Source: Micromussa lordhowensis
Taxonomy: Eukaryota > Cnidaria > Anthozoa > Scleractinia > Lobophylliidae
Length of the DNA stretch: 64,000 bases
Direction of reading: 5' to 3'
Assembly (NCBI GenBank): GCA_964020085.1
Contig: CAXHUQ010000339.1
Location: forward strand, 252,501-316,500
The notes under the pieces are model-generated. The model was not told where the DNA came from. It made no database searches and worked only from the letters and a program-made list of their open reading frames with translations. Within the stretch, counting starts at the first letter, position 1. The number at the start of each line of letters is the position of its first letter. Both the position numbers and the translations under genes were made by a program. Below, in pieces: positions 36,010-50,039 of this stretch.

Positions 36010-39000
36010 ATCTACCTGGAGTTATGAAAACCGGGTCGGCAAAGCTTAATTTTTTGTGTAACTTTACACAACTTCCCATGTGTAAGATTAGCTTGTTTAC
36101 TGTGTTGTTTACGGCTGATGTCAGTTTCTTTTCTTGTTTTCTGGTTAGGGATTTGTGTAGAAGTGCATGTAGACATAATTGTCATCCCCCCCCCCCCTTC
36201 CCTTTGCCCTTTATCCAATTGGCGTTAAGTTTGGCCCAGGCTACACTCCTCTGAATTTCAGTTCGCGCGGTGACTCTAAAGGGAGCCAACCGATCAGCGT
36301 TCTACAACTGCTGTCTAAAGGAAGTCTGCCCGAGGACATCATTAAGTCCAATGAAGGTGCAAGTCTAACGATTTGCTAGCAAGCGTCGTCCATTATCGTA
36401 CATGAGAAGGCCCACTGAAAACGGGACGTCATTTAGCCCCGTAATATGCGGGCCGTTCGCACTGTGGCGATAATGTTGTGCTTTCTTTAGACAGCAGAAA
36501 GCTTTAGCCACATCAATTTAGGGCTTAGACGTGCAATGGACTAGACACTTCTAGCTGCTGTTGGCGTTATTTGCTCTGAACTTTGATGTAGCTAAAGACT
36601 TAGAAAAAAATCTGTTGAAATCTGGATCTGCCGTTCCGCGCTCGAAACAAATCAAGTTCATCCGGGACATTGCTATTTGCAAGCAAAGCATGGCCGCGAG
36701 CAGAGTGAAGAACATGAGTTCAAGCGCTGATCGTGAGTAGAATTTCCTTGTTTGATCAATTTTAGGCGTTCTCGGCTTCGCTAACTATCAGAACTGTCTG
36801 TGATTCGCCAGCGCGCAAGAAATTTATTTGCGTGGCTTCCGGGCGATAATTGATGTAACGACAACATGTTGAGTGTTCGCTCACTGCTAACTATGGCTTA
36901 TTTTGGTGGAATTTCAATCGATTCTCGATGTAGGAAGCTCTTGTTCAGTCTATTTAGGACGATGCAGGCCTTTAGAAAGTTATAGATAAGCTCTCCGCCG
37001 CGGACTTGACATAGTGTACGTTCGTGTTTATTTAGACTCGAATTTCATTTTGAAGCAGTGTTAATTAACTTGTACAATTCGTGATTCAACGAAAATACGG
37101 CGAATTTAGTCTTCCTGGCCTCGAAAGGCATACAGAAGAGTTCTTTCCTTTTATTTGAGCTACGATAAGGTTTTGCTGACTATTTAAGTTGCTATGAGAG
37201 CCTGAACCAGTGCAGCGAAAGTGTGTGAATGTGTGATTTCCGATGGTGTTGACAGGTATGTGATGTCTTGTTTAAGTGCGGTTTCGCCAAAATAGTCTGT
37301 GCCAGGCATTAATATTGTTACGTCGGTGTTAAGCTTAGCTGATCGTACCTTGGAAAAAGCATTTCTCGACTCGGCAAAATTGTATCTTGGTATAGTTTCA
37401 GCGGGCTCTAATGGCATTGAACCATAGGCCAGTCTTTGTGCAGACAAGGTGACAAATTGTGCACTATGTTTCATTCAGTTTGTTGTCTATTCCATGCGAA
37501 ATTTTGTTTATCGGACCGCGAGAAAAGTAGTGTTTTGCTGACTATATAAGTTGCTATGTAAGCCTTAATCAGGCACTTTATCGCTGTAGCGAACTCAGCT
37601 TAAAAAGTTCTAGACTGAAATGACACCGCTTTGAAACTTCGCCGGAAGTCAGGTTACTGAATAAATGTTCTAAAATTTGCGTCATTTTAAACTTCGACTC
37701 GTTGGAATGCTTCTAGAGATCATTAACCTACTGCCCGGCGTCAGATAAAAGCTTTTAATCGGCCTTTGGACGAATGTTATTGTTTTTAACTGCCAAGTAG
37801 TAAAATGAGTCGTTATTTTTGCTAGCCCGGTTTTCAAAAAACCAGGTATATATCTCACAGAATTCACAGAGCAACAACTGTAAATTCGTTCCAGGTCAAT
37901 GAAATGTGTCTCACGATTCGCCCATACATGCCTTTCATTTGTCGGCGAGCTCATCTGGTATAAAAAAGCACTTTTCTAGGTGTAATCATCCTCATATTCT
38001 TTTTATGCGCTCTGAGGCATTGTAGAGCGATGGTAGATTACTATGTGACATTGAAATATCAGGCAAAACCCAGAGCTATCGTCTGAAAAGTGTTTGTAAC
38101 TTTAAAGTAACTCTATCCTGCTTCAATTTGCTTTGCAAACAACATAATTGGACTTGAGGGACTTAATCCATTGAGATATCTCACAGAATTCACAGAGCAA
38201 CAACTGTAAATTCGTTCCAGGTCAATGAAATGTGTCTCACGATTCGCCCATACATGCCTTTCATTTGTCGGCGAGCTCATCTGGTATAAAAAAGCACTTT
38301 TCTAGGTGTAATCATCCTCATATTCTTTTTATGCGCTCTGAGGCATTGTAGAGCGATGGTAGATTACTATGTGACATTGAAATATCAGGCAAAACCCAGA
38401 GCTATCGTCTGAAAAGTGTTTGTAACTTTAAAGTAACTCTATCCTGCTTCAATTTGCTTTGCAAACAACATAATTGGACTTGAGGGACTTAATCCATTGA
38501 GATATCTCACAGAATTCACAGAGCAACAACTGTAAATTCGTTCCAGGTCAATGAAATGTGTCTCACGATTCGCCCATACATGCCTTTCATTTGTCGGCGA
38601 GCTCATCTGGTATAAAAAAGCACTTTTCTAGGTGTAATCATCCTCATATTCTTTTTATGCGCTCTGAGGCATTGTAGAGCGATGGTAGATTACTATGTGA
38701 CATTGAAATATCAGGCAAAACCCAGAGCTATCGTCTGAAAAGTGTTTGTAACTTTAAAGTAACTCTATCCTGCTTCAATTTGCTTTGCAAACAACATAAT
38801 TGGACTTGAGGGACTTAATCCATTGAGATAATTATCTCACAGAATTCACAGAGCAACAACTGTAAATTCGTTCCAGGTCAATGAAATGTGTCTCACGATT
38901 CGCCCATACATGCCTTTCATTTGTCGGCGAGCTCATCTGGTATAAAAAAGCACTTTTCTAGGTGTAATCATCCTCATATTCTTTTTATGCGCTCTGAGGC

Positions 39001-39489
39001 ATTGTAGAGCGATGGTAGATTACTATGTGACATTGAAATATCAGGCAAAACCCAGAGCTATCGTCTGAAAAGTGTTTGTAACTTTAAAGTAACTCTATCC
39101 TGCTTCAATTTGCTTTGCAAACAACATAATTGGATTTGAGGGACTTAATCCATTGAGATAATTATCTCACAGAATTCACAGAGCAACAACTGTAAATTCG
39201 TTCCAGGTCAATGAAATGTGTCTCACGATTCGCCCATACATGCCTTTCATTTGTCGGCGAGCTCATCTGGTATAAAAAAGCACTTTTCTAGGTGTAATCA
39301 TCCTCATATTCTTTTTATGCGCTCTGAGGCATTGTAGAGCGATGGTAGATTACTATGTGACATTGAAATATCAGGCAAAACCCAGAGCTATCGTCTGAAA
39401 AGTGTTTGTAACTTTAAAGTAACTCTATCCTGCTTCAATTTGCTTTGCAAACAACATAATTGGACTTGAGGGACTTAATCCATTGAGAT
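36010..39489 (+). repeat. Array unit 10 (A 36010-37851; five satellites)
   Basis: C tract of 12, short indel form. Private substitutions at 37414, 37717 and 39135 make it the most marked unit. The first two monomer steps are 326 bp (junction GAGATATCTC) and the next two 330 bp. All carry CTGAGG. Confidence 0.9.
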
Positions 39490-41986
39490 ATCTACCTGGA
39501 GTTATGAAAACCGGGTCGGCAAAGCTTAATTTTTTGTGTAACTTTACACAACTTCCCATGTGTAAGATTAGCTTGTTTACTGTGTTGTTTACGGCTGATG
39601 TCAGTTTCTTTTCTTGTTTTCTGGTTAGGGATTTGTGTAGAAGTGCATGTAGACATAATTGTCATCCCCCCCCCCCTTCCCTTTGCCCTTTATCCAATTG
39701 GCGTTAAGTTTGGCCCAGGCTACACTCCTCTGAATTTCAGTTCGCGCGGTGACTCTAAAGGGAGCCAACCGATCAGCGTTCTACAACTGCTGTCTAAAGG
39801 AAGTCTGCCCGAGGACATCATTAAGTCCAATGAAGGTGCAAGTCTAACGATTTGCTAGCAAGCGTCGTCCATTATCGTACATGAGAAGGCCCACTGAAAA
39901 CGGGACGTCATTTAGCCCCGTAATATGCGGGCCGTTCGCACTGTGGCGATAATGTTGTGCTTTCTTTAGACAGCAGAAAGCTTTAGCCACATCAATTTAG
40001 GGCTTAGACGTGCAATGGACTAGACACTTCTAGCTGCTGTTGGCGTTATTTGCTCTGAACTTTGATGTAGCTAAAGACTTAGAAAAAAATCTGTTGAAAT
40101 CTGGATCTGCCGTTCCGCGCTCGAAACAAATCAAGTTCATCCGGGACATTGCTATTTGCAAGCAAAGCATGGCCGCGAGCAGAGTGAAGAACATGAGTTC
40201 AAGCGCTGATCGTGAGTAGAATTTCCTTGTTTGATCAATTTTAGGCGTTCTCGGCTTCGCTAACTATCAGAACTGTCTGTGATTCGCCAGCGCGCAAGAA
40301 ATTTATTTGCGTGGCTTCCGGGCGATAATTGATGTAACGACAACATGTTGAGTGTTCGCTCACTGCTAACTATGGCTTATTTTGGTGGAATTTCAATCGA
40401 TTCTCGATGTAGGAAGCTCTTGTTCAGTCTATTTAGGACGATGCAGGCCTTTAGAAAGTTATAGATAAGCTCTCCGCCGCGGACTTGACATAGTGTACGT
40501 TCGTGTTTATTTAGACTCGAATTTCATTTTGAAGCAGTGTTAATTAACTTGTACAATTCGTGATTCAACGAAAATACGGCGAATTTAGTCTTCCTGGCCT
40601 CGAAAGGCATACAGAAGAGTTCTTTCCTTTTATTTGAGCTACGATAAGGTTTTGCTGACTATTTAAGTTGCTATGAGAGCCTGAACCAGTGCAGCGAAAG
40701 TGTGTGAATGTGTGATTTCCGATGGTGTTGACAGGTATGTGATGTCTTGTTTAAGTGCGGTTTCGCCAAAATAGTCTGTGCCAGGCATTAATATTGTTAC
40801 GTCGGTGTTAAGCTTAGCTGATCGTACCTTGGAAAAAGCATTTCTCGACTCGGCAAAATTGTATCTTGGTATAGTTTCAGCGGGCTCTAATGACATTGAA
40901 CCATAGGCCAGTCTTTGTGCAGACAAGGTGACAAATTGTGCACTATGTTTCATTCAGTTTGTTGTCTATTCCATGCGAAATTTTGTTTATCGGACCGCGA
41001 GAAAAGTAGTGTTTTGCTGACTATATAAGTTGCTATGTAAGCCTTAATCAGGCACTTTATCGCTGTAGCGAACTCAGCTTAAAAAGTTCTAGACTGAAAT
41101 GACACCGCTTTGAAACTTCGCCGGAAGTCAGGTTACTGAATAAATGTTCTAAAATTTGCGTCATTTTAAACTTCGACTCGTTGGAATGCTTCTAGGGATC
41201 ATTAACCTACTGCCCGGCGTCAGATAAAAGCTTTTAATCGGCCTTTGGACGAATGTTATTGTTTTTAACTGCCAAGTAGTAAAATGAGTCGTTATTTTTG
41301 CTAGCCCGGTTTTCAAAAAACCAGGTATATATCTCACAGAATTCACAGAGCAACAACTGTAAATTCGTTCCAGGTCAATGAAATGTGTCTCACGATTCGC
41401 CCATACATGCCTTTCATTTGTCGGCGAGCTCATCTGGTATAAAAAAGCACTTTTCTAGGTGTAATCATCCTCATATTCTTTTTATGCGCTCTGAGGCATT
41501 GTAGAGCGATGGTAGATTACTATGTGACATTGAAATATCAGGCAAAACCCAGAGCTATCGTCTGAAAAGTGTTTGTAACTTTAAAGTAACTCTATCCTGC
41601 TTCAATTTGCTTTGCAAACAACATAATTGGACTTGAGGGACTTAATCCATTGAGATAATTATCTCACAGAATTCACAGAGCAACAACTGTAAATTCGTTC
41701 CAGGTCAATGAAATGTGTCTCACGATTCGCCCATACATGCCTTTCATTTGTCGGCGAGCTCATCTGGTATAAAAAAGCACTTTTCTAGGTGTAATCATCC
41801 TCATATTCTTTTTATGCGCTCTGAGGCATTGTAGAGCGATGGTAGATTACTATGTGACATTGAAATATCAGGCAAAACCCAGAGCTATCGTCTGAAAAGT
41901 GTTTGTAACTTTAAAGTAACTCTATCCTGCTTCAATTTGCTTTGCAAACAACATAATTGGACTTGAGGGACTTAATCCATTGAGAT
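39490..41986 (+). repeat. Array unit 11 (A 39490-41330; two satellites)
   Basis: C tract of 11, short indel form, both satellites CTGAGG. Confidence 0.9.
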
Positions 41987-44484
41987 ATCTACCTGGAGTT
42001 ATGAAAACCGGGTCGGCAAAGCTTAATTTTTTGTGTAACTTTACACAACTTCCCATGTGTAAGATTAGCTTGTTTACTGTGTTGTTTACGGCTGATGTCA
42101 GTTTCTTTTCTTGTTTTCTGGTTAGGGATTTGTGTAGAAGTGCATGTAGACATAATTGTCATCCCCCCCCCCCCTTCCCTTTGCCCTTTATCCAATTGGC
42201 GTTAAGTTTGGCCCAGGCTACACTCCTCTGAATTTCAGTTCGCGCGGTGACTCTAAAGGGAGCCAACCGATCAGCGTTCTACAACTGCTGTCTAAAGGAA
42301 GTCTGCCCGAGGACATCATTAAGTCCAATGAAGGTGCAAGTCTAACGATTTGCTAGCAAGCGTCGTCCATTATCGTACATGAGAAGGCCCACTGAAAACG
42401 GGACGTCATTTAGCCCCGTAATATGCGGGCCGTTCGCACTGTGGCGATAATGTTGTGCTTTCTTTAGACAGCAGAAAGCTTTAGCCACATCAATTTAGGG
42501 CTTAGACGTGCAATGGACTAGACACTTCTAGCTGCTGTTGGCGTTATTTGCTCTGAACTTTGATGTAGCTAAAGACTTAGAAAAAAATCTGTTGAAATCT
42601 GGATCTGCCGTTCCGCGCTCGAAACAAATCAAGTTCATCCGGGACATTGCTATTTGCAAGCAAAGCATGGCCGCGAGCAGAGTGAAGAACATGAGTTCAA
42701 GCGCTGATCGTGAGTAGAATTTCCTTGTTTGATCAATTTTAGGCGTTCTCGGCTTCGCTAACTATCAGAACTGTCTGTGATTCGCCAGCGCGCAAGAAAT
42801 TTATTTGCGTGGCTTCCGGGCGATAATTGATGTAACGACAACATGTTGAGTGTTCGCTCACTGCTAACTATGGCTTATTTTGGTGGAATTTCAATCGATT
42901 CTCGATGTAGGAAGCTCTTGTTCAGTCTATTTAGGACGATGCAGGCCTTTAGAAAGTTATAGATAAGCTCTCCGCCGCGGACTTGACATAGTGTACGTTC
43001 GTGTTTATTTAGACTCGAATTTCATTTTGAAGCAGTGTTAATTAACTTGTACAATTCGTGATTCAACGAAAATACGGCGAATTTAGTCTTCCTGGCCTCG
43101 AAAGGCATACAGAAGAGTTCTTTCCTTTTATTTGAGCTACGATAAGGTTTTGCTGACTATTTAAGTTGCTATGAGAGCCTGAACCAGTGCAGCGAAAGTG
43201 TGTGAATGTGTGATTTCCGATGGTGTTGACAGGTATGTGATGTCTTGTTTAAGTGCGGTTTCGCCAAAATAGTCTGTGCCAGGCATTAATATTGTTACGT
43301 CGGTGTTAAGCTTAGCTGATCGTACCTTGGAAAAAGCATTTCTCGACTCGGCAAAATTGTATCTTGGTATAGTTTCAGCGGGCTCTAATGACATTGAACC
43401 ATAGGCCAGTCTTTGTGCAGACAAGGTGACAAATTGTGCACTATGTTTCATTCAGTTTGTTGTCTATTCCATGCGAAATTTTGTTTATCGGACCGCGAGA
43501 AAAGTAGTGTTTTGCTGACTATATAAGTTGCTATGTAAGCCTTAATCAGGCACTTTATCGCTGTAGCGAACTCAGCTTAAAAAGTTCTAGACTGAAATGA
43601 CACCGCTTTGAAACTTCGCCGGAAGTCAGGTTACTGAATAAATGTTCTAAAATTTGCGTCATTTTAAACTTCGACTCGTTGGAATGCTTCTAGGGATCAT
43701 TAACCTACTGCCCGGCGTCAGATAAAAGCTTTTAATCGGCCTTTGGACGAATGTTATTGTTTTTAACTGCCAAGTAGTAAAATGAGTCGTTATTTTTGCT
43801 AGCCCGGTTTTCAAAAAACCAGGTATATATCTCACAGAATTCACAGAGCAACAACTGTAAATTCGTTCCAGGTCAATGAAATGTGTCTCACGATTCGCCC
43901 ATACATGCCTTTCATTTGTCGGCGAGCTCATCTGGTATAAAAAAGCACTTTTCTAGGTGTAATCATCCTCATATTCTTTTTATGCGCTCTGAGGCATTGT
44001 AGAGCGATGGTAGATTACTATGTGACATTGAAATATCAGGCAAAACCCAGAGCTATCGTCTGAAAAGTGTTTGTAACTTTAAAGTAACTCTATCCTGCTT
44101 CAATTTGCTTTGCAAACAACATAATTGGACTTGAGGGACTTAATCCATTGAGATAATTATCTCACAGAATTCACAGAGCAACAACTGTAAATTCGTTCCA
44201 GGTCAATGAAATGTGTCTCACGATTCGCCCATACATGCCTTTCATTTGTCGGCGAGCTCATCTGGTATAAAAAAGCACTTTTCTAGGTGTAATCATCCTC
44301 ATATTCTTTTTATGCGCTCTGAGGCATTGTAGAGCGATGGTAGATTACTATGTGACATTGAAATATCAGGCAAAACCCAGAGCTATCGTCTGAAAAGTGT
44401 TTGTAACTTTAAAGTAACTCTATCCTGCTTCAATTTGCTTTGCAAACAACATAATTGGACTTGAGGGACTTAATCCATTGAGAT
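41987..44484 (+). repeat. Array unit 12 (A 41987-43828; two satellites)
   Basis: C tract of 12, short indel form, both satellites CTGAGG. Confidence 0.9.
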
Positions 44485-46984
44485 ATCTACCTGGAGTTAT
44501 GAAAACCGGGTCGGCAAAGCTTAATTTTTTGTGTAACTTTACACAACTTCCCATGTGTAAGATTAGCTTGTTTACTGTGTTGTTTACGGCTGATGTCAGT
44601 TTCTTTTCTTGTTTTCTGGTTAGGGATTTGTGTAGAAGTGCATGTAGACATAATTGTCATCCCCCCCCCCCCTTCCCTTTGCCCTTTATCCAATTGGCGT
44701 TAAGTTTGGCCCAGGCTACACTCCTCTGAATTTCAGTTCGCGCGGTGACTCTAAAGGGAGCCAACCGATCAGCGTTCTACAACTGCTGTCTAAAGGAAGT
44801 CTGCCCGAGGACATCATTAAGTCCAATGAAGGTGCAAGTCTAACGATTTGCTAGCAAGCGTCGTCCATTATCGTACATGAGAAGGCCCACTGAAAACGGG
44901 ACGTCATTTAGCCCCGTAATATGCGGGCCGTTCGCACTGTGGCGATAATGTTGTGCTTTCTTTAGACAGCAGAAAGCTTTAGCCACATCAATTTAGGGCT
45001 TAGACGTGCAATGGACTAGACACTTCTAGCTGCTGTTGGCGTTATTTGCTCTGAACTTTGATGTAGCTAAAGACTTAGAAAAAAATCTGTTGAAATCTGG
45101 ATCTGCCGTTCCGCGCTCGAAACAAATCAAGTTCATCCGGGACATTGCTATTTGCAAGCAAAGCATGGCCGCGAGCAGAGTGAAGAACATGAGTTCAAGC
45201 GCTGATCGTGAGTAGAATTTCCTTGTTTGATCAATTTTAGGCGTTCTCGGCTTCGCTAACTATCAGAACTGTCTGTGATTCGCCAGCGCGCAAGAAATTT
45301 ATTTGCGTGGCTTCCGGGCGATAATTGATGTAACGACAACATGTTGAGTGTTCGCTCACTGCTAACTATGGCTTATTTTGGTGGAATTTCAATCGATTCT
45401 CGATGTAGGAAGCTCTTGTTCAGTCTATTTAGGACGATGCAGGCCTTTAGAAAGTTATAGATAAGCTCTCCGCCGCGGACTTGACATAGTGTACGTTCGT
45501 GTTTATTTAGACTCGAATTTCATTTTGAAGCAGTGTTAATTAACTTGTACAATTCGTGATTCAACGAAAATACGGCGAATTTAGTCTTCCTGGCCTCGAA
45601 AGGCATACAGAAGAGTTCTTTCCTTTTATTTGAGCTACGATAAGGTTTTGCTGACTATTTAAGTTGCTATGAGAGCCTGAACCAGTGCAGCGAAAGTGTG
45701 TGAATGTGTGATTTCCGATGGTGTTGACAGGTATGTGATGTCTTGTTTAAGTGCGGTTTCGCCAAAATAGTCTGTGCCAGGCATTAATATTGTTACGTCG
45801 GTGTTAAGCTTAGCTGATCGTACCTTGGAAAAAGCATTTCTCGACTCGGCAAAATTGTATCTTGGTATAGTTTCAGCGGGCTCTAATGACATTGAACCAT
45901 AGGCCAGTCTTTGTGCAGACAAGGTGACAAATTGTGCACTATGTTTCATTCAGTTTGTTGTCTATTCCATGCGAAATTTTGTTTATCGGACCGCGAGAAA
46001 AGTAGTGTTTTGCTGACTATATAAGTTGCTATGTAAGCCTTAATCAGGCACTTTATCGCTGTAGCGAACTCAGCTTAAAAAGTTCTAGACTGAAATGACA
46101 CCGCTTTGAAACTTCGCCGGAAGTCAGGTTACTGAATAAATGTTCTAAAATTTGCGTCATTTTAAACTTCGACTCGTTGGAATGCTTCTAGGGATCATTA
46201 ACCTACTGCCCGGCGTCAGATAAAAGCTTTTAATCGGCCTTTGGACGAATGTTATTGTTTTTAACTGCCAAGTAGTAAAATGAGTCGTTATTTTTGCTAG
46301 CCCGGTTTTCAAAAAACCAGGTATAATTATCTCACAGAATTCACAGAGCAACAACTGTAAATTCGTTCCAGGTCAATGAAATGTGTCTCACGATTCGCCC
46401 ATACATGCCTTTCATTTGTCGGCGAGCTCATCTGGTATAAAAAAGCACTTTTCTAGGTGTAATCATCCTCATATTCTTTTTATGCGCTCTGAGGCATTGT
46501 AGAGCGATGGTAGATTACTATGTGACATTGAAATATCAGGCAAAACCCAGAGCTATCGTCTGAAAAGTGTTTGTAACTTTAAAGTAACTCTATCCTGCTT
46601 CAATTTGCTTTGCAAACAACATAATTGGACTTGAGGGACTTAATCCATTGAGATAATTATCTCACAGAATTCACAGAGCAACAACTGTAAATTCGTTCCA
46701 GGTCAATGAAATGTGTCTCACGATTCGCCCATACATGCCTTTCATTTGTCGGCGAGCTCATCTGGTATAAAAAAGCACTTTTCTAGGTGTAATCATCCTC
46801 ATATTCTTTTTATGCGCTCTGAGGCATTGTAGAGCGATGGTAGATTACTATGTGACATTGAAATATCAGGCAAAACCCAGAGCTATCGTCTGAAAAGTGT
46901 TTGTAACTTTAAAGTAACTCTATCCTGCTTCAATTTGCTTTGCAAACAACATAATTGGACTTGAGGGACTTAATCCATTGAGAT
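44485..46984 (+). repeat. Array unit 13 (A 44485-46325; two satellites)
   Basis: C tract of 12, short indel form, both satellites CTGAGG. The A-to-satellite junction is GGTATAATTATCTC rather than GGTATATATCTC, as if an interior monomer boundary had been joined to A by recombination. Confidence 0.9.
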
Positions 46985-48824
46985 ATCTACCTGGAGTTAT
47001 GAAAACCGGGTCGGCAAAGCTTAATTTTTTGTGTAACTTTACACAACTTCCCATGTGTAAGATTAGCTTGTTTACTGTGTTGTTTACGGCTGATGTCAGT
47101 TTCTTTTCTTGTTTTCTGGTTAGGGATTTGTGTAGAAGTGCATGTAGACATAATTGTCATCCCCCCCCCCTTCCCTTTGCCCTTTATCCAATTGGCGTTA
47201 AGTTTGGCCCAGGCTACACTCCTCTGAATTTCAGTTCGCGCGGTGACTCTAAAGGGAGCCAACCGATCAGCGTTCTACAACTGCTGTCTAAAGGAAGTCT
47301 GCCCGAGGACATCATTAAGTCCAATGAAGGTGCAAGTCTAACGATTTGCTAGCAAGCGTCGTCCATTATCGTACATGAGAAGGCCCACTGAAAACGGGAC
47401 GTCATTTAGCCCCGTAATATGCGGGCCGTTCGCACTGTGGCGATAATGTTGTGCTTTCTTTAGACAGCAGAAAGCTTTAGCCACATCAATTTAGGGCTTA
47501 GACGTGCAATGGACTAGACACTTCTAGCTGCTGTTGGCGTTATTTGCTCTGAACTTTAATGTAGCTAAAGACTTAGAAAAAAATCTGTTGAAATCTGGAT
47601 CTGCCGTTCCGCGCTCGAAACAAATCAAGTTCATCCGGGACATTGCTATTTGCAAGCAAAGCATGGCCGCGAGCAGAGTGAAGAACATGAGTTCAAGCGC
47701 TGATCGTGAGTAGAATTTCCTTGTTTGATCAATTTTAGGCGTTCTCGGCTTCGCTAACTATCAGAACTGTCTGTGATTCGCCAGCGCGCAAGAAATTTAT
47801 TTGCGTGGCTTCCGGGCGATAATTGATGTAACGACAACATGTTGAGTGTTCGCTCACTGCTAACTATGGCTTATTTTGGTGGAATTTCAATCGATTCTCG
47901 ATGTAGGAAGCTCTTGTTCAGTCTATTTAGGACGATGCAGGCCTTTAGAAAGTTATAGATAAGCTCTCCGCCGCGGACTTGACATAGTGTACGTTCGTGT
48001 TTATTTAGACTCGAATTTCATTTTGAAGCAGTGTTAATTAACTTGTACAATTCGTGATTCAACGAAAATACGGCGAATTTAGTCTTCCTGGCCTCGAAAG
48101 GCATACAGAAGAGTTCTTTCCTTTTATTTGAGCTACGATAAGGTTTTGCTGACTATTTAAGTTGCTATGAGAGCCTGAACCAGTGCAGCGAAAGTGTGTG
48201 AATGTGTGATTTCCGATGGTGTTGACAGGTATGTGATGTCTTGTTTAAGTGCGGTTTCGCCAAAATAGTCTGTGCCAGGCATTAATATTGTTACGTCGGT
48301 GTTAAGCTTAGCTGATCGTACCTTGGAAAAAGCATTTCTCGACTCGGCAAAATTGTATCTTGGTATAGTTTCAGCGGGCTCTAATGACATTGAACCATAG
48401 GCCAGTCTTTGTGCAGACAAGGTGACAAATTGTGCACTATGTTTCATTCAGTTTGTTGTCTATTCCATGCGAAATTTTGTTTATCGGACCGCGAGAAAAG
48501 TAGTGTTTTGCTGACTATATAAGTTGCTATGTAAGCCTTAATCAGGCACTTTATCGCTGTAGCGAACTCAGCTTAAAAAGTTCTAGACTGAAATGACACC
48601 GCTTTGAAACTTCGCCGGAAGTCAGGTTACTGAATAAATGTTCTAAAATTTGCGTCATTTTAAACTTCGACTCGTTGGAATGCTTCTAGGGATCATTAAC
48701 CTACTGCCCGGCGTCAGATAAAAGCTTTTAATCGGCCTTTGGACGAATGTTATTGTTTTTAACTGCCAAGTAGTAAAATGAGTCGTTATTTTTGCTAGCC
48801 CGGTTTTCAAAAAACCAGGTATAT
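46985..48824 (+). repeat. Array unit 14, terminal (segment A only)
   Basis: C tract of 10, short indel form, private G to A at 47558. It ends at CCAGGTATAT and passes into unique ATAATAATCAC sequence without any satellite, so A has its complete right inverted terminus facing host DNA. Confidence 0.9.
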
Positions 48825-50035
48825 ATAATAATCACAAAATGAAAAAAATTGGGTTGAAAATTTTCAAACCAGAGATAAACTTTGAACCACAAGCAAATCG
48901 TTGTTCTAAGCATGTTAACTTTAAACATGTTTTGGTGATAGTGTGAATGCAGTGAAATATGAACATGTTTATAACTACAAGGAGCCAGGACTCTGATATT
49001 TAACGGCACGCGGTTTTAGTTTAATCAGTCAATTAATTCACGGAGCACATTTCTCTTCAAGTACTCGAAAACTAAAATTTTCGGAGGTGCGTTTAGTTTG
49101 TTCGTTTAAGAATGTTCAAATTAGCAAGGCGCGAAGATCTATACTGAACTTATATCATTTTGTTAATGCCATTGAGTGTATTCTGTTTAGAATCTTGCTT
49201 GGAGGCATCAGTCTTAAAATTTATACCAATCTTCACCATAGCTCTTTTGACTCACGTTATGCATAGTTCTATTTCCTACAGGTGTTTACACTTAAGCGCA
49301 TCTTAACTCTCCTGTAAGCATCCCGTAATATAAATGTATCAACGAAAACAACAGTAGCAATAACAAAACGCTAAAATACCAGTCTGGCTACCGAATGTGA
49401 AGCCCTTGTTTATGTAAAGTGCAAAAAGAAACCGCTGTGGGCCATTTCTAACACCTCACCGACCTACGTGGTGGCGCGACTCACCAATTTCGCAAAGCTT
49501 GAGAGTGGAATGCCCTAAGATCAGTTGCATGGGAGGACTTGCACCGGGACACCAAACCCATTTAACGCTGCCGCGTATTTGATGCAAACCTTGGAACCCT
49601 CATAGGAGGCCTCTGGCCAATCTTTAGCTTGAAATAATTGCGTGTGGCAAAATCTATTTATCTGGATAGACTAGTGGTTTTCCATCATTGTGGTTACCGC
49701 CGTTAGTCCGAAAGCATCAGCGCATGCGTAATTATATGGAGTACCTTCAACGAAATTTACGAACCAATATTTCTTGCAGTCGGGTTGTCTGTGAAATTTC
49801 TAGACACTAAGCAAATAATTTTTTTAAATGGAAAATTTAGTATACAAGAGAATTCGTTTCACTTAATTTTGCCACGATCCGCGATGAAGACTTTGCTTAG
49901 GGGCGCTGAGCTCGCTATCAGAAAATTGCAAGACCATTTGCTTTTCTCGGCTGTCGTTTCTTCAGGCGTTCATCGCAAGCGGCAGAAAAATAAAATTATC
50001 TCTTTCTTCCATTTTGACGATAATAAGAGTATTTG
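48825..50035. other. intergenic, right flank of the array
   Basis: No exon or repeat recognised. The region immediately right of the array (48825-49010) is plain AT-rich sequence. Confidence 0.35.
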
Positions 50036-50039
50036 AGTC

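Larger units (their letters stand above)
11851..48824 (+). repeat. 37-kb tandem array of 14 transposon-like units with nested satellite
   Basis: Fourteen head-to-tail units. The period is 2496-2503 bp for ten steps and 3160, 3488 and 3479 bp for three, the excess being whole extra satellite monomers. Each unit has segment A, about 1.84-1.85 kb with imperfect terminal inverted repeats. In A, TACCTGG..TT.TGAAAACCGGG with GCAAA inside it mirrors CCCGGTTTTCA....CCAGGTA at the other end. Segment B is a run of 326-330-bp monomers. The last unit has A only, so the array starts and ends with A. The boundaries lie in TATATAT sequence at both ends (11844-11850 and 48819-48825). All short ORFs are repeated in step with the DNA and show no coding signature. 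Confidence 0.95.

Noticed and set aside
11851..48824. Array as a CRISPR, rRNA, histone or snRNA gene cluster
   Set aside because: Unit size and nested satellite do not fit CRISPR. I recognise no rRNA, 5S, snRNA or histone sequence on either strand of the unit.
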